Below, piece by piece: positions 54,279 to 64,000 of a stretch of 64,000 bases of DNA. Position 1 is the stretch's first letter; each line of letters starts with the position of its first letter. Position numbers and translations under genes: made by a program. The DNA lies in contig QXEO01000239.1 of the NCBI GenBank assembly GCA_007115705.1, positions 1 through 64,000 of the forward strand, given 5' to 3'. The notes under the pieces are model-generated. The model made no database searches. It was not told the origin of the DNA and saw only the letters and a program-made list of their open reading frames with translations. This DNA comes from Dactylis glomerata. Lineage: Eukaryota; Streptophyta; Magnoliopsida; Poales; Poaceae.

Positions 54279-55572
54279 ATAGAGGAGGTGCGCTCGGGGG
54301 CTGCGAGGAAGCTTAGGAGCTCAAGGAAGATGCAGCAATGGTGGCGGCGGAAGAACAAAGAACTGGTAAACAGTAAAAACCAAAGTCTCCCCCTTATAAA
54401 GCTTCCTGTGAAAGGAACGTGGGCTGAGACGTGGCGCAAGAATCGGGAGCGGTAAGCCCATTAACGGGCAGAAAAACTGCAAAATTAGTGCGCTGCCCAC
54501 GCGCAACGGTCAGCGTCCAGTCAAATCACACACAGAGTGACTCTCTCAATGACATCATAAGCGTTAAGTCACTGAAAAATAAGAAATCAGGATATGATTT
54601 GATGATCATAGCTACCCATAGGAAATTCAGCAATATCCTCAAGGGTTACTCTACTTGTTGGTGCTAATCAAAGTACCCGATGAATATTCAATGAGAAATA
54701 CAAGGCACCAATGAAGGAAAACTTGTCTTTGAGTCTATACTCGAAAAAAATCTTCGACTATAGCCTCGAGGGCTACTACCATCGGGAGCGCTGGTCGCAC
54801 CCGACAATATTATTGAGCAAAACAAGCAGCTACGGGAATGATGCAATGGGAAAAAAGTTTACTTGAGCCTATACTCAAAACATTTTTCGACTATAGCCTC
54901 GGGGGCTACTCCCATCGGGAGCACTGGTCATGCACCCGACAAAATTTTAGTATCCAAGAATAATAAAGAAGGCAAAAGAAAACTTGTTTATTGATGTTAC
55001 TCCCATCGGGAGGGAATTCATATTAGTCAACCTGAAGATTTTCAGTATTTAAACAGTCAAACAAGGCGGAAACAATTGCAAGATATGATTCTCGAGTTGT
55101 GTCATCATGACAAAACTCGAATGCCATGATTGAAACAGATCGTAAAGGTAAGACCCCCAGGATCCGTCCTATGTGGCCTAGTATACGCACCTGGATGCGC
55201 TCTGCTAGTAACTTTCTGTGTCTACAACGCGAAGAAAATCCTGGTGGATGCACTAGGTACCCTAAGAACTACTAGAACTCTTTCTTTGTAAGTCCTAAAT
55301 GCGGCAAAAGAATGGGTTAGACCAGGTCCCAGTCTCAAGTCCAAGGGGATTGAGTTTTAAGTAGGTGACAAGTATTTGCTCCAGCAGTTAACTGCCCTCT
55401 TGATCCGTCAGAGCTGCCAGGCTTGTTAACCAAAACCCCTTGCGAGATAAAATAATGAAAGTTGTTTAATTGAGTACAAGGAGAAGAAGAAGTCGAAGAT
55501 TGACCAAGTCGAAGATATGAAGATTTGAGATTCAACCTGAATCTACAATTCTGGTAGAATTTCGGGGGCTAC
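54279..55572. other. X3 3' non-coding region
   Basis: Matches 36818-38123 of X1. It contains two CTCGGGGGCTAC-type words (54763, one base changed; about 54898) and the likely polypurine tract TTCGGGGGCTAC (55561-55572) at the LTR. No gene is seen. Confidence 0.6.
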
Positions 55573-55907
55573 TAACAAGGGTATAGATAATAGAGCCCGT
55601 TACCTATGTACCCCTGAGGCCCGTTAAGCTAAGACCAAGTGTAATCATAGTCGAAGTACGAGTCCATGTCGTATACAGAATTTGTAATGTGTATCGGACC
55701 CGACCGGTTCCTTGAGACCTGGCCACCTATATATAGGGGCCAGGAGAGGTCGGTCAGGGACGGATTGAGAGTAAGCCAAGTTGACCACCATGTTTATTCT
55801 TGATACACACCTTGTTTGACTGATCTTTACCTTTGAGTTCATCCGACGCCATATTCCCCCGATCCAAAGTCCTTCCTCTAGGACATTTGTCGAGTTAACC
55901 CTTGTCA
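55573..55907 (+). repeat. 3' LTR of X3
   Basis: 335 bp, TAACAAGGGTATAG (expected TGACAAGG, one change) to ACCCTTGTCA, TATA box CTATATATAG at about 55727. The 5' counterpart is truncated at 46706. Confidence 0.88.
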
Positions 55908-56466
55908 AGCGCGCTCAAGGTGATAGTGCGGGGCAATCTAGTTTGGGGGAAATGTGAACTTTGAGGAGTGCTTCGTAGCCCTACACATAATTAGTGTTCG
56001 TTATCCAGTGGAGAATAGTTTAGAATGACATAGTGAAGATAGATATTTATGTGTTCAATTATGTTATCTTTGTTGAGAGTGTCCACTAGTGAAAATATGA
56101 TCCATAGGCCTTGTTTCTAAGTATTGAAACACAGTTTACGTTCAGTTTTGTTATATGTTTGCTCGCAGCGATATTTATTTCAGATTGCATTTACTACTTA
56201 TAATCATCCATATTACTTGTATTTCACTATCTCTTCGCTGAACTAGTGCACCTATACATCTGACAAGTGTATTGGGTGTGTTGGGGACACAAGAGACTTC
56301 TTATATCGTAATTGCAGGGTTGCTTGAGAGGGACACCTTTGACCTCTTCCTCCCCGAGTTTGATAAACCTTGGGTGATCCACTTAAGGGAAACTTGCTGC
56401 TGTTCTACAAACCTCTGCACTTGGAGGCCCAACACTGTCTACAAGGATAGAAGTGTGCATAGACAT
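55908..56466 (+). repeat. LTR remnant related to the solo LTR
   Basis: From about 55963 this matches the last 500 bp of the LTR type seen at 43022-44562, in plus orientation, ending GTGCATAGACATCA at 56466. The 5' part of the LTR is missing, and no primer site follows, so it is a truncated or solo remnant. 55908-55962 is unassigned. Confidence 0.8.
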
Positions 56467-57002
56467 CACTTACTCATATGAGACTAGCTGTTTCGTGCTT
56501 ATCAGGCTGCTGCCGTGTTTGCAATCTTGTGCATGTTCGTTGAGTCAGTGCTAGCGTCTCTCTTGTGCATTGCAACACGAGCTATTGTGCGTTGTCACTT
56601 ATATTTGTGAGCTCTTATTCAAAGTTGCTTTGCCCCATTTATCTCCACTGTGTGTGTTTCTGTGGGTCTTGTCATACGATCAGCAGTAGGACTTATTTGC
56701 GGTGTACTTAGGATACCATACCTACAGCTCCACCATATATTCCTGGTTTGTCGTGTGATCGCTCTTATACCCCCGGTATTCACTTCTTCACATCAGTGCA
56801 TTGGTCGTTTATCCGATTTGGTAAGCATCGCTATTCACCTTGGAACGGTAAGATTCACCTTTTCTTGTCAGTTTTGAGTGAATAGAGTGTTTCACCATAT
56901 ATACATATTTTTTGTTGCACTAATTATGGCAGATGACGTTACAGATACTGTGGAGGCTGGCAGATATCATTTTTTCTGCCACAGATATTGTAGTGCCACT
57001 TT
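56467..57002. other. Leader-like sequence of a retroelement remnant, no gene seen
   Basis: T-rich, no sustained frame. It precedes the protease frame and is probably part of the same element (56467-59620). No LTR pair could be found. Confidence 0.4.
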
Positions 57003-57596
57003 TTGGGAGGAAGAACGTGGCAATTTGACGGTGATGGGATCTTTCACCATGGTGTGATGATTGGAGATAGATGTGCTACAACCACCATTGACCACATCTC
57101 TACCATCAATTTAATCAGCATTGAGGTCGTCGAGACGTTGCACCTAGCCACACGTGCTAGTACAGCGCCATACCTCTTGCGTTCCTCATATGGCACCTTG
57201 CTGATTTCACACATAGCTGATGTTCCTGTTACTTACAGAGGGCATACTGAGGTTGTTCATTGTGGTGTATCCCCGATGCCACTTGACTCTTGTCACATTC
57301 TTTTGGGGTATCCTTGGTTCCACACCTATCACGCTCAGCCTTGTCATAATAGGCCGACAGTTTCTTTCAAGTGGAATAAGAAGCGGTGTGCTTGGCTGCG
57401 TCTAACAGCTGAACATTTTCATAAGAATCATCTTCTTTGCAAGGAGAGGACAAAGGAGTTCTGCTTGTCACATACGCACAAGGTCATGATGAATGGTGGC
57501 ATTCCCATTATTTGCCATCTTGACCATGGTGTGCTTCACAACCCATGTGAGAATGAGATCCACATAGCCAAATTGAGTGAGTGTTATAAAAAGTGA
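57003..57596 (+). pseudogene. Retropepsin-like protease of a retroelement remnant
   Basis: Contains FHHGVMIGDRCATTTIDHIS and, farther on, MPLDSCHILLGYPWFHTY, the LLGxPW motif of the Gypsy retropepsin-like family. The usual catalytic D-S/T-G is not obvious; IDHIS stands where D-S-G is expected (I-D-x-x-S), so the enzyme may be dead. No gag core is visible upstream. The frame ends at TGA 57594-57596, and the next frame overlaps it by about 20 bp. Confidence 0.6.
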
Positions 57597-58830
57597 GCTG
57601 TGTGATTCCACCAAACGTGAGGTTGCGAGCATACACTTTGAGAGTATGAGCGAAAATGAAAACACAAGAGTAGTCGACGATAGGATATGTGAGGATATTT
57701 CAACTAATGTAACTCTGTCTACTCCTAGTGTTGTTTCTTGTGATATGCAGGTTGCTTTTGAAGAAAGGGAGCCGCCTATTTTACAACCTGCATCACCAGT
57801 TTGTGCATTATCACTTGAGGAGGATGTTCCAGTGCCTACTTCTTCTGAGGAGCATGTCATTGACATAGGTACTGATTTGGAGCTACAACCAGCAGCTATG
57901 GATAATCTTTGTGAGTCTACTCCTTTGCTGGTTCCTTCTAGTGATTTATCTTGCACTAATGTTTCAGCACCATGTGATAATTTGTATATTTCAAATTTTG
58001 ATCATGTGGTAGTGCTGACACATAAGGAAGTACTTGCTAGAATACCATCGAATGACATTGTGTATTCCATCATGCTAAAAGAACCTCTTAGTTTGCGTTG
58101 TGCTATGAATAAGATTTCTGAAATTTCATATTTGAATTCTAGCACACATGCCTATTGCTTCATGTTTTACTTGATTGGTGAATATAGCATGAATGATAAT
58201 TTTCTTGTTGATCACATATGCATAACTTGTGATAGAATTAATGAACTGAAACTTGATGTTCTTAGTCCTATATGCTATGTGTCGCAGTCCTTTTGTTGTG
58301 GGACACTAGATTATGTTCGCGATAGTATGCAACTATATTCCGGTCTAGTTGATATACTACAACCAACCAACGTACTTTTACCTGTGTTGGAGTGTTTTAC
58401 TTCTGCTAGAATAGAATCAGAATTTTTATATCCATTGTCTTTGTCTCAACACATGTTGCATTTATATGCTACTAAAATAAACTTCACTTATATTTATAAA
58501 TTGAGTTGTATCTTATGCACTGCGAGTATTGATCATGATAGATCTATTTGTTCTACATATCAGTGCAGCGCAGCTAAGGCATGGCATAAATCAATTTTGT
58601 TTTCACATATTTTGGATTGGTTTGACCTTGTTCATCATAAATTTGATCATCGATCTTCTTTGAGAAAATTGAATTTCATATTGAACAACAAGACAATATA
58701 TCTCTTTGTTTTTCACCATGATCTTGATTCTTTGTACTTCACTTATACCTACAATTTAAGTTGCTCGATGTATAGTATACATATTTTTCATGTGAACAAA
58801 AATAATACAACATGTTATGTATACATATAG
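57577..58830 (+). CDS. Open frame of 417 codons, unrecognised, in a retroelement remnant
   Basis: I do not recognise this protein. It overlaps the end of the protease frame in the +1 frame and has no ATG before codon 24 (MSENENTRVV). Residues about 20-130 are acidic and Ser/Thr/Pro-rich. Residues 145-417 are rich in Cys, His, Tyr and Leu (for example FDHVVVLTHKEVLARI, FYLIGEYSMNDNFL) with hydrophobic stretches but no clear membrane segment or reverse transcriptase motif (no YxDD). Its length without stops in a region of decayed elements is notable. It could be an accessory protein of an RT-less Gypsy type or a chance survival. Confidence 0.45.
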   Translation: MSVIKSELCDSTKREVASIHFESMSENENTRVVDDRICEDISTNVTLSTPSVVSCDMQVAFEEREPPILQPASPVCALSLEEDVPVPTSSEEHVIDIGTDLELQPAAMDNLCESTPLLVPSSDLSCTNVSAPCDNLYISNFDHVVVLTHKEVLARIPSNDIVYSIMLKEPLSLRCAMNKISEISYLNSSTHAYCFMFYLIGEYSMNDNFLVDHICITCDRINELKLDVLSPICYVSQSFCCGTLDYVRDSMQLYSGLVDILQPTNVLLPVLECFTSARIESEFLYPLSLSQHMLHLYATKINFTYIYKLSCILCTASIDHDRSICSTYQCSAAKAWHKSILFSHILDWFDLVHHKFDHRSSLRKLNFILNNKTIYLFVFHHDLDSLYFTYTYNLSCSMYSIHIFHVNKNNTTCYVYI

Positions 58831-59162
58831 TCTGCATACACTTGTTCTTTTTGTTCCTACCACTTTCAGCTTACCAAAAGCTGAGGACGGCTTTTCTTGA
58901 AGAAAGGGAGGATGATGAGGATACAATCATGGATCGTGCTGATTTTGAGTGTTTGAGCTGGAAGGAAATATTGAGTCTAATTGATGATTATTATAAGGTG
59001 AATTCTTTCCTAGTTGAAAAGAATGTCTTGATATCTCCAGATTATATACTACCTAAAGCGATATACTATGTTGTATTTAGGTATGTCATCTGTCAAGATA
59101 TCGCTAGCGGGAGGAGAGGGAGGACGGCGATCGAGAGACAAGTGGAGATCAAGTCTGCATGA
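58812..59162 (+). CDS. Short acidic open frame downstream of the unknown frame
   Basis: Begins in a T-rich stretch; the protein-like part starts after a TTTCAG acceptor-like site at about 58869 (AYQKLRTAFLEEREDDEDT ... DRADFECLSWKEILSLID). It ends in KSA at 59162. It may be a last exon or separate frame of the same element. Function unknown. Confidence 0.35.
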   Translation: MLCIHIVCIHLFFLFLPLSAYQKLRTAFLEEREDDEDTIMDRADFECLSWKEILSLIDDYYKVNSFLVEKNVLISPDYILPKAIYYVVFRYVICQDIASGRRGRTAIERQVEIKSA

Positions 59163-59620
59163 GCACGAGCATGTGATGGCGCACTAGGACTACCTACGAC
59201 ACGATGTATGGGTCGGTATGTACCCATTTGAGTCGAACCGAGTCAATTTGGGCCCAAACCAGGCTGGTTTTGGGCCAGGTCAATGCTGAGGACGCCCGGC
59301 CACCTATAAGTACCCCTTGCGCCCCTCAATTAGGGATAGACCATGTTTAGACTAAAGATTACTTCGTTGAACTGCTGTAAGCATTCATCTTAATTCCTCC
59401 GCACCAATTCATCTGGATTTGGTGATATACTACTGCAAGTTTAGTGTGATCTGTTGTTCCATTGGGAATCAGTATATTGCAAACTACCGTTTTGTGGTCA
59501 ACGGCTACGTGCGTAAGTGTGTGGAGTCGTGAATATCCTACAGGGTTTGAGAGCTGTTGCATTAGCATCAGGGTTCAAGCGAGGAGAGTTCATCGGTGAC
59601 ACCAAGTTATCCCTGACAAT
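59163..59620 (+). repeat. Probable LTR remnant with TATA box
   Basis: A purine-rich tract (GGGAGGAGAGGGAGG, 59109-59123) lies before it. Inside are CACCTATAAGTACCCC at about 59302 and a promoter-like layout typical of Gypsy LTRs. No partner LTR is seen in the window, so borders are uncertain. Confidence 0.4.
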
Positions 59621-61639
59621 CATCCGATGCCATCATCACCATCGCGTCGCTCACGAGAAGATCAGGCACCCTTAAGTGTGTGACCATGTAGGCTCATGCC
59701 CACGTGGACACGACTAGAGTTACTCCTCTAAGTGTCCCATCATGGCTCCAAATGCAACTCGTTTTCATCAACACTTGGCCTCAAGTTGATAACTGGTAGC
59801 GGTTCCTAGCAGAACATGCAAGTTTCCAAGTGATGTGAAGTCATGATGACTAACATTTTCGATGTGAATTTTTGTCAAAGTCTCTTTGTGTCATGATATA
59901 CCTTGTTTAGCTATAGGATAGATGTTGTCATCCCTTAGTCCCGACTCCTTGATTAACTCTTGTTCGAGTCAATAATGACCATGCTTATGAATCATATCAC
60001 TCGAGAGGGCCCAAAGAATATATCTCCAAATCAGAGGGGCAAATTCTTATCTTGGTTATCCACATCATGCAACTTGATTCTCAACTGGCCCCGACTCTAC
60101 CTTTCTAACTGCCATGTTACGAAACAATGTTTGTCAAAACCTAAGTCAGGCGATCCACAACTCAAATCATGCGGTCAGCTCAGGCCTAAGGATTACATTG
60201 ATTGAAACCCTTGCTCATGACCAGTGGAACCGAATCATCATACAACTTGCACATCAATCTATATTGTGTGTCTAAACAATCTTGTCGACTAAAGACAATC
60301 TAGTGTGAATAATATAAATTCATAGTTTCATAAATCATAACCAATCACATATTTGACAATATATTTAGAAATATTGATACAAAAACAACCTTAACTTATG
60401 ATACATTAGGAAATGTATCATGCATGATTGCAACTAGTTTATATTTCCAAGAGAAGAAAAATAGAGAGGCAGGGTGACATTTGAGACCGGAAAAATTACA
60501 AAACGAACCATAATTTAGAAGTCCAACTTCTATCATCCTGACTGTCGCTGATTGCCACCTCAGACGTGTGGTTTTTCTATATGAACAAATATTGTGTTGA
60601 TTTTCTGAAAACAAATCGACAATTAAGGTAGTTTTTTGTAATTTGTCTTATGGATATCAACAAAAAAAGGTGTGCAAGTCACAGAATAATATGAGAACGG
60701 AAAGTATTAGAGTAGATCTTAATTCAACATTAAAAAAACATAGTTCATCTTCAATTTCACTCACCCAGGCTCCATGTTCAAGTTTTATTTTTAGGGTAGG
60801 CTCCATGTTCAAGTTACATTAGCTCTTTTGTGTGCTTAGAAAAGGCCATCGCCACCCCCGTGAACTCAGCCAACCTCTTATTTTTAAGGGCAACTTCAAC
60901 GGGCCAACACATTTCCGTATTTCAGTCTGCTTGTGCTGGTCCGTGGACCGGCTCGAGCCCTCGATCCTTTTGCGGATGGCAGTGCCCCTAACAGGTCGCT
61001 ATATTTGGGGGCCTCTTGTCCGGCGCGTAGGAGGTTTTTGTTGCTAATGGCAGCCGACAAAACTTAAACATCTGTTAATGGCGGCCATCGCAGTTTCCGC
61101 CCGCAACACCGTTTCTCACCGCATTCTCCCGCATAGCGCGCTGTTTTCCGCCGGTTTCTTCAGCCAGCCAGTGTTTCCCGTCGGTTTCTCCCGCCCGCCG
61201 ATTCCCCCGTCCTCAGCTCCTTTACTCGGACCGATGCCCCGTTACTCCTTAGGACATGGACGAAAGCCAATATCTGATCTTAGAGGGTAGTCTCTTCTCT
61301 AGAGAAGATCAAGTGAGAACTCCCATCGTACAATTTCGAACGACTTCTAATGTCTACCTTGGAGAGGACAGGATGTCCAATCCTTAAGTTGTAGCAGGCA
61401 ATCACAATCCTGTTTATAATAAATTGTCAGCTTTACCCTATACAAGCATGATCATCAGCTTTACAAGTACAAGACAAGTGTATGAGCACACATTATTTTT
61501 CTCTAGACACAAAAATCTGCTAATTAACACAAGAATAAAAACAAAAATAACACGATGTTCATCTTACGTGCATAATAAACAAAAAAGAAGTAAACTGCAA
61601 TTTCAAATTAAAGGTTATGCAAAACCTTACTGCATAGTG
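59621..61639. other. Intergenic region, no gene seen
   Basis: No sustained frame or RNA gene recognised. About 60880-61260 is GC-rich and may be a decayed DNA-transposon or gene-flank repeat. 59960-60205 is dispersed-repeat-like. Confidence 0.4.
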
Positions 61640-61837
61640 TTTATGGATGTATACTAACCCTCTTTCCTCTCCTCATTTACATCATCTTCCAACCACAGAT
61701 ATACAAAAGACCAAGTTGCATGAGAGAGAGGAGAACAAATCTTCTGTTCTTTAAACAACCGTTGCCAGATATCTCGTTTCACATGGCCTGCTCCTCCTGC
61801 CCATTGCTGCCTAGCAGAGGAGACATGGAGAGCAAGC
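61640..61837 (-). other. 3' UTR of the SPX gene (inferred)
   Basis: Sequence downstream of the SPX stop codon on the minus strand; no clear polyadenylation site could be chosen. Confidence 0.4.
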
Positions 61838-64000
61838 TCACTGTGGAGCCCGCCCACGGATCTCTTTTAGTGTCCGCAGCGCTGCCACCGTGTTCCTCAT
61901 GTACATGTCCTCGATCTCGTCCAGCTCTAGGTCTTCGTCAATGTCGCTCTCTTCTTGTCCGTCTTCATTTGGTACAGAAGGTCCGTTTGCCGGTATGAGC
62001 TGGTCCAGCATTACCTCACAGTCCTCTACAAGCTTGTGAAGGAGGTCAGTGGTGAAAAAGGGCTGCTGCAGTACCCTCTGGATGAAGGGGAGGCGGATCA
62101 GTGCACCGGTCCTCTTGTCATACTTCTTGAGAATTTTAACCAATCCTGCAAAGTAGTAGCATAAGGAATAAGCATAGTTGGTAATTATTGATTGATATGA
62201 AAATGTCTAAACATGATCACCTGCATTTTATTTTCACATGATTAATGAGCATAATATGTAAATAATTTTCATCTTGTAGAATAGATCTGTGTTTTAGTAG
62301 TAGTTTAATATGGTGAGCGCCTTAGAACCAACTAATAGCTACATCTTTCATTCAGACATGATTAAGTGCATCTTGGAATGACCAGGGTAATATTAGCAAG
62401 TAGACCACATATTATTGCATCTGAAACACAAAAGATATAGGAAGTCTGCTGAGACGATGTGCTCAAGGATACAGCTCAACCTAGTGTTACTACTTTTCAA
62501 AGTTTACAATGTTAATTCATATGTATTTACTAAATTTCTTCGCACAGAGTGCAATGTTGGTACATTATGTGAATAAGTCGCCAGCACCCAGAAATGCATC
62601 ACATTTTAAACAAAGATAATGATCCATCTAAAGGCTAAACATAAAGTATCATTATATCTGAAATTGTCCAGAAAACCATGTTAGAAAGGATGAAACTTTG
62701 ATCAAGAGTAACAGAAACGATAACATCTTTACAGGCAGCCCATGCCCATCGAATAGAAGGAATCAAATTTCTTACTTGTTCTAACCAAAATCAAGTAGAG
62801 TGATGCTTCACTTATGACAAAAAGAATTCCAATCTTTTGTACAATTCAGAATATGCACTGTTGATTGCACACCTAGGCAATATCCTCACGGTCTATCGTC
62901 TCATAGTACCAAAGTCTGACAAGGTTTGGCCGTACCTCAAGTAATTTTGAATCCAGTATTGCAGTTGTGCTACACTATTTCTACTAAGAGAACAAATTAC
63001 TAGGATATGTTGAATGCTTGTTTGGACAATTAAATCAACTCCCAAAAGCATATCTTTGTACAGTATCTAGAATATCTACTCCATGCGAACTTTAAAGCAC
63101 CACATGATAAAACTTCCAAATGTTAGTGTTATCACCAAATATTTTAGTTCTACGTACACAATTTTGAGTAGCCGTGGAGGTAGATGAAAAAACTAGTTTA
63201 GAAGTTTGATCGTAAAAAAGAAGGAATTATTTATAAATAAGAGATAGCACGTGCCCATGAGTATCATAAAACAAAATTATCTAACTACTACAAGACTAAA
63301 AGTCACGTGGCTCGAGCGGTCCCACTAGATTCGGCATCGTTGAACTCGAAGTCCACGTCTAGGTCCACATATATAAAAAATCCTACCAACTTTAGTGGGA
63401 ACCACACTTTGAACGGCCAATTGGGTTTGCATGTTTCATGGTACTTCACACTTCCAGTGTAATGTTACAGACACCAACTACAAAATGTGCAAAATCTGAA
63501 GAGGAAAATCTCACCGGTGTAGTTGAGAGCGCTATAGTTCTCGAGCAGCACCATCTCGCCGTGGAAGTCGACGATCTCCTTCCCGACGCGCATCAGCTCC
63601 TCCGCGGAGCCCGTCTCAGCCGCCCTCACCACGCGGCCCTGAAGCTCCTGTATCCACCAAGTCCCGAGAAACACAGAAATCGGATCAATCCAAAGCACGC
63701 GAAACAAGGCGACCGAGAAGAAACAGGAATCGGATTGAATCGAATCGAGCACCTTCTGCCGGATGACGTAGTCCTCCTCCTTCCCGAGGAAGAAGGCGTT
63801 GAACTTCTCGAGCTCGGCCTCGAGGAGGCAGACGAACCCGGCCTCCTCCGGCGTCATCGGCGGCGGCGAGCCCCCGCTCCCGACGCGCTGCCGCTTGCTC
63901 CGCCGCTCGGCGCCGATGGCGTCCACGATGAGCTTGAGCCGCTTCTTGAGGTCCTTGTAGGACAGGAACTTGTCGCGCCACTCCGGCAGCGTCTCCACGA
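61838..64000 (-). CDS. SPX-domain protein, SPX1/SPX5-like, 5' end off the window
   Basis: Stand-alone SPX proteins bind inositol pyrophosphates and, when phosphate is ample, hold PHR transcription factors inactive in nucleus or cytosol. Three exons on the minus strand: 63753-64000 (VETLPEWRDKFLSYKDLKKR, then EAELEKFNAFFLGKEEDYVI), 63515-63647 (ELQGRVVRAAETGSAEELMR ... NYSALNYT) and 61838-62145 (GLVKILKKYDKRTG ... FTTDLLHKLVEDCEVMLDQL ... ALRTLKEIRGRAPQ). GT/AG borders are good, and introns are 105 and 1369 bp. The Lys-rich YKDLKKRLK and KILKKYDK motifs that contact the inositol ligand are present. About eleven N-terminal residues are missing past 64000. The predicted length of about 240 is short, nearer to rice SPX5 than SPX1, because the C-terminal tail stops early. 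No break is seen; probably a working gene. Confidence 0.88.
62146..63514 (-). other. SPX gene second intron
   Basis: Bounded by GTGAGATT at 63514 and TTTGCAG at 62146 on the minus strand. It contains AT-rich sequence; I see no nested gene or clear transposon. Confidence 0.7.

Larger units (their letters stand above)
46706..55907 (+). mobile_element. Gypsy family X, copy X3: gag-protease with a reverse-strand gene
   Basis: Most complete copy of family X. Plus strand: truncated 5' LTR (46706-46888), primer site, gag, protease to 50056; then a gene on the minus strand (54278 to 50414); then a 1.3 kb non-coding stretch and 3' LTR (55573-55907). No reverse transcriptase, RNase H or integrase is seen on either strand, so the element is non-autonomous. 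Primer site and gag style suggest the Tat/RIRE2-like side of Gypsy; the family name is not known to me. Confidence 0.82.

Noticed and set aside
60832..61290. Two short GC-rich frames as genes
   Set aside because: No homology recognised, no splice or promoter context, and composition alone explains the open frames.

Overview
The window is grass nuclear DNA, most likely from a Triticeae or other large-genome Pooideae species. The signs are deeply nested LTR retrotransposons with LTRs beginning TGATACGTCTCC, a CACTA transposon, and grass-like versions of eIF3m, RPL11, RPS13 and SPX. Only one apparently intact host gene is present: an SPX-domain gene at the right edge on the minus strand, whose first codons lie beyond position 64000. 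Nearly everything else is transposable elements, and most of their reading frames are broken.

Layout, left to right. Positions 1-19230 are the 5' two thirds of a minus-strand Sirevirus-type Copia element (5' LTR 17983-19230, gag, protease-integrase). Its integrase is split by a 13.6 kb CACTA transposon (875-14455, TSD AGA). The CACTA carries no recognisable transposase. It does carry the promoter and first exons of eIF3m, two exon pieces of RPL11 (uL5) and the 3' end of RPS13 (uS15), and it is itself split by a second, short-LTR Copia element (1485-8326, TSD GGTCC). Positions 19231-19374 and 36677-38453 are two parts of one old Gypsy copy (family X, copy X1). They are separated by a plus-strand gag-protease-only Gypsy element (19375-36671, TSD ACCTG). 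That element holds a 233 bp MITE-like insertion and a related minus-strand element (22311-30807, TSD GTTGC).

Positions 38454-55907 hold two more X copies, X2 (minus) and X3 (plus), joined head to head at about 46695-46705 with both 5' LTRs truncated. Family X has gag and protease on its sense strand and no reverse transcriptase or integrase. It has a long multi-exon gene on the opposite strand, of the type annotated as putative gypsy-type transposon protein. X2 is interrupted by a solo LTR (43022-44562). Positions 55908-56466 are a related LTR remnant. Positions 56467-59620 are a further gag-less, RT-less retroelement remnant with a protease frame and a 417-codon frame I do not recognise. Positions 59621-61640 look gene-free.

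Relative order from nesting: X copies first; then the Sirevirus copy, the outer gag-protease Gypsy and the solo-LTR parent; then the CACTA (in the Sirevirus) and the MITE and inner Gypsy (in the outer Gypsy); then the short-LTR Copia (in the CACTA). The autonomous functions (RT, integrase, transposase) needed by most of these elements are missing or broken here, so they must have been moved by proteins encoded elsewhere.
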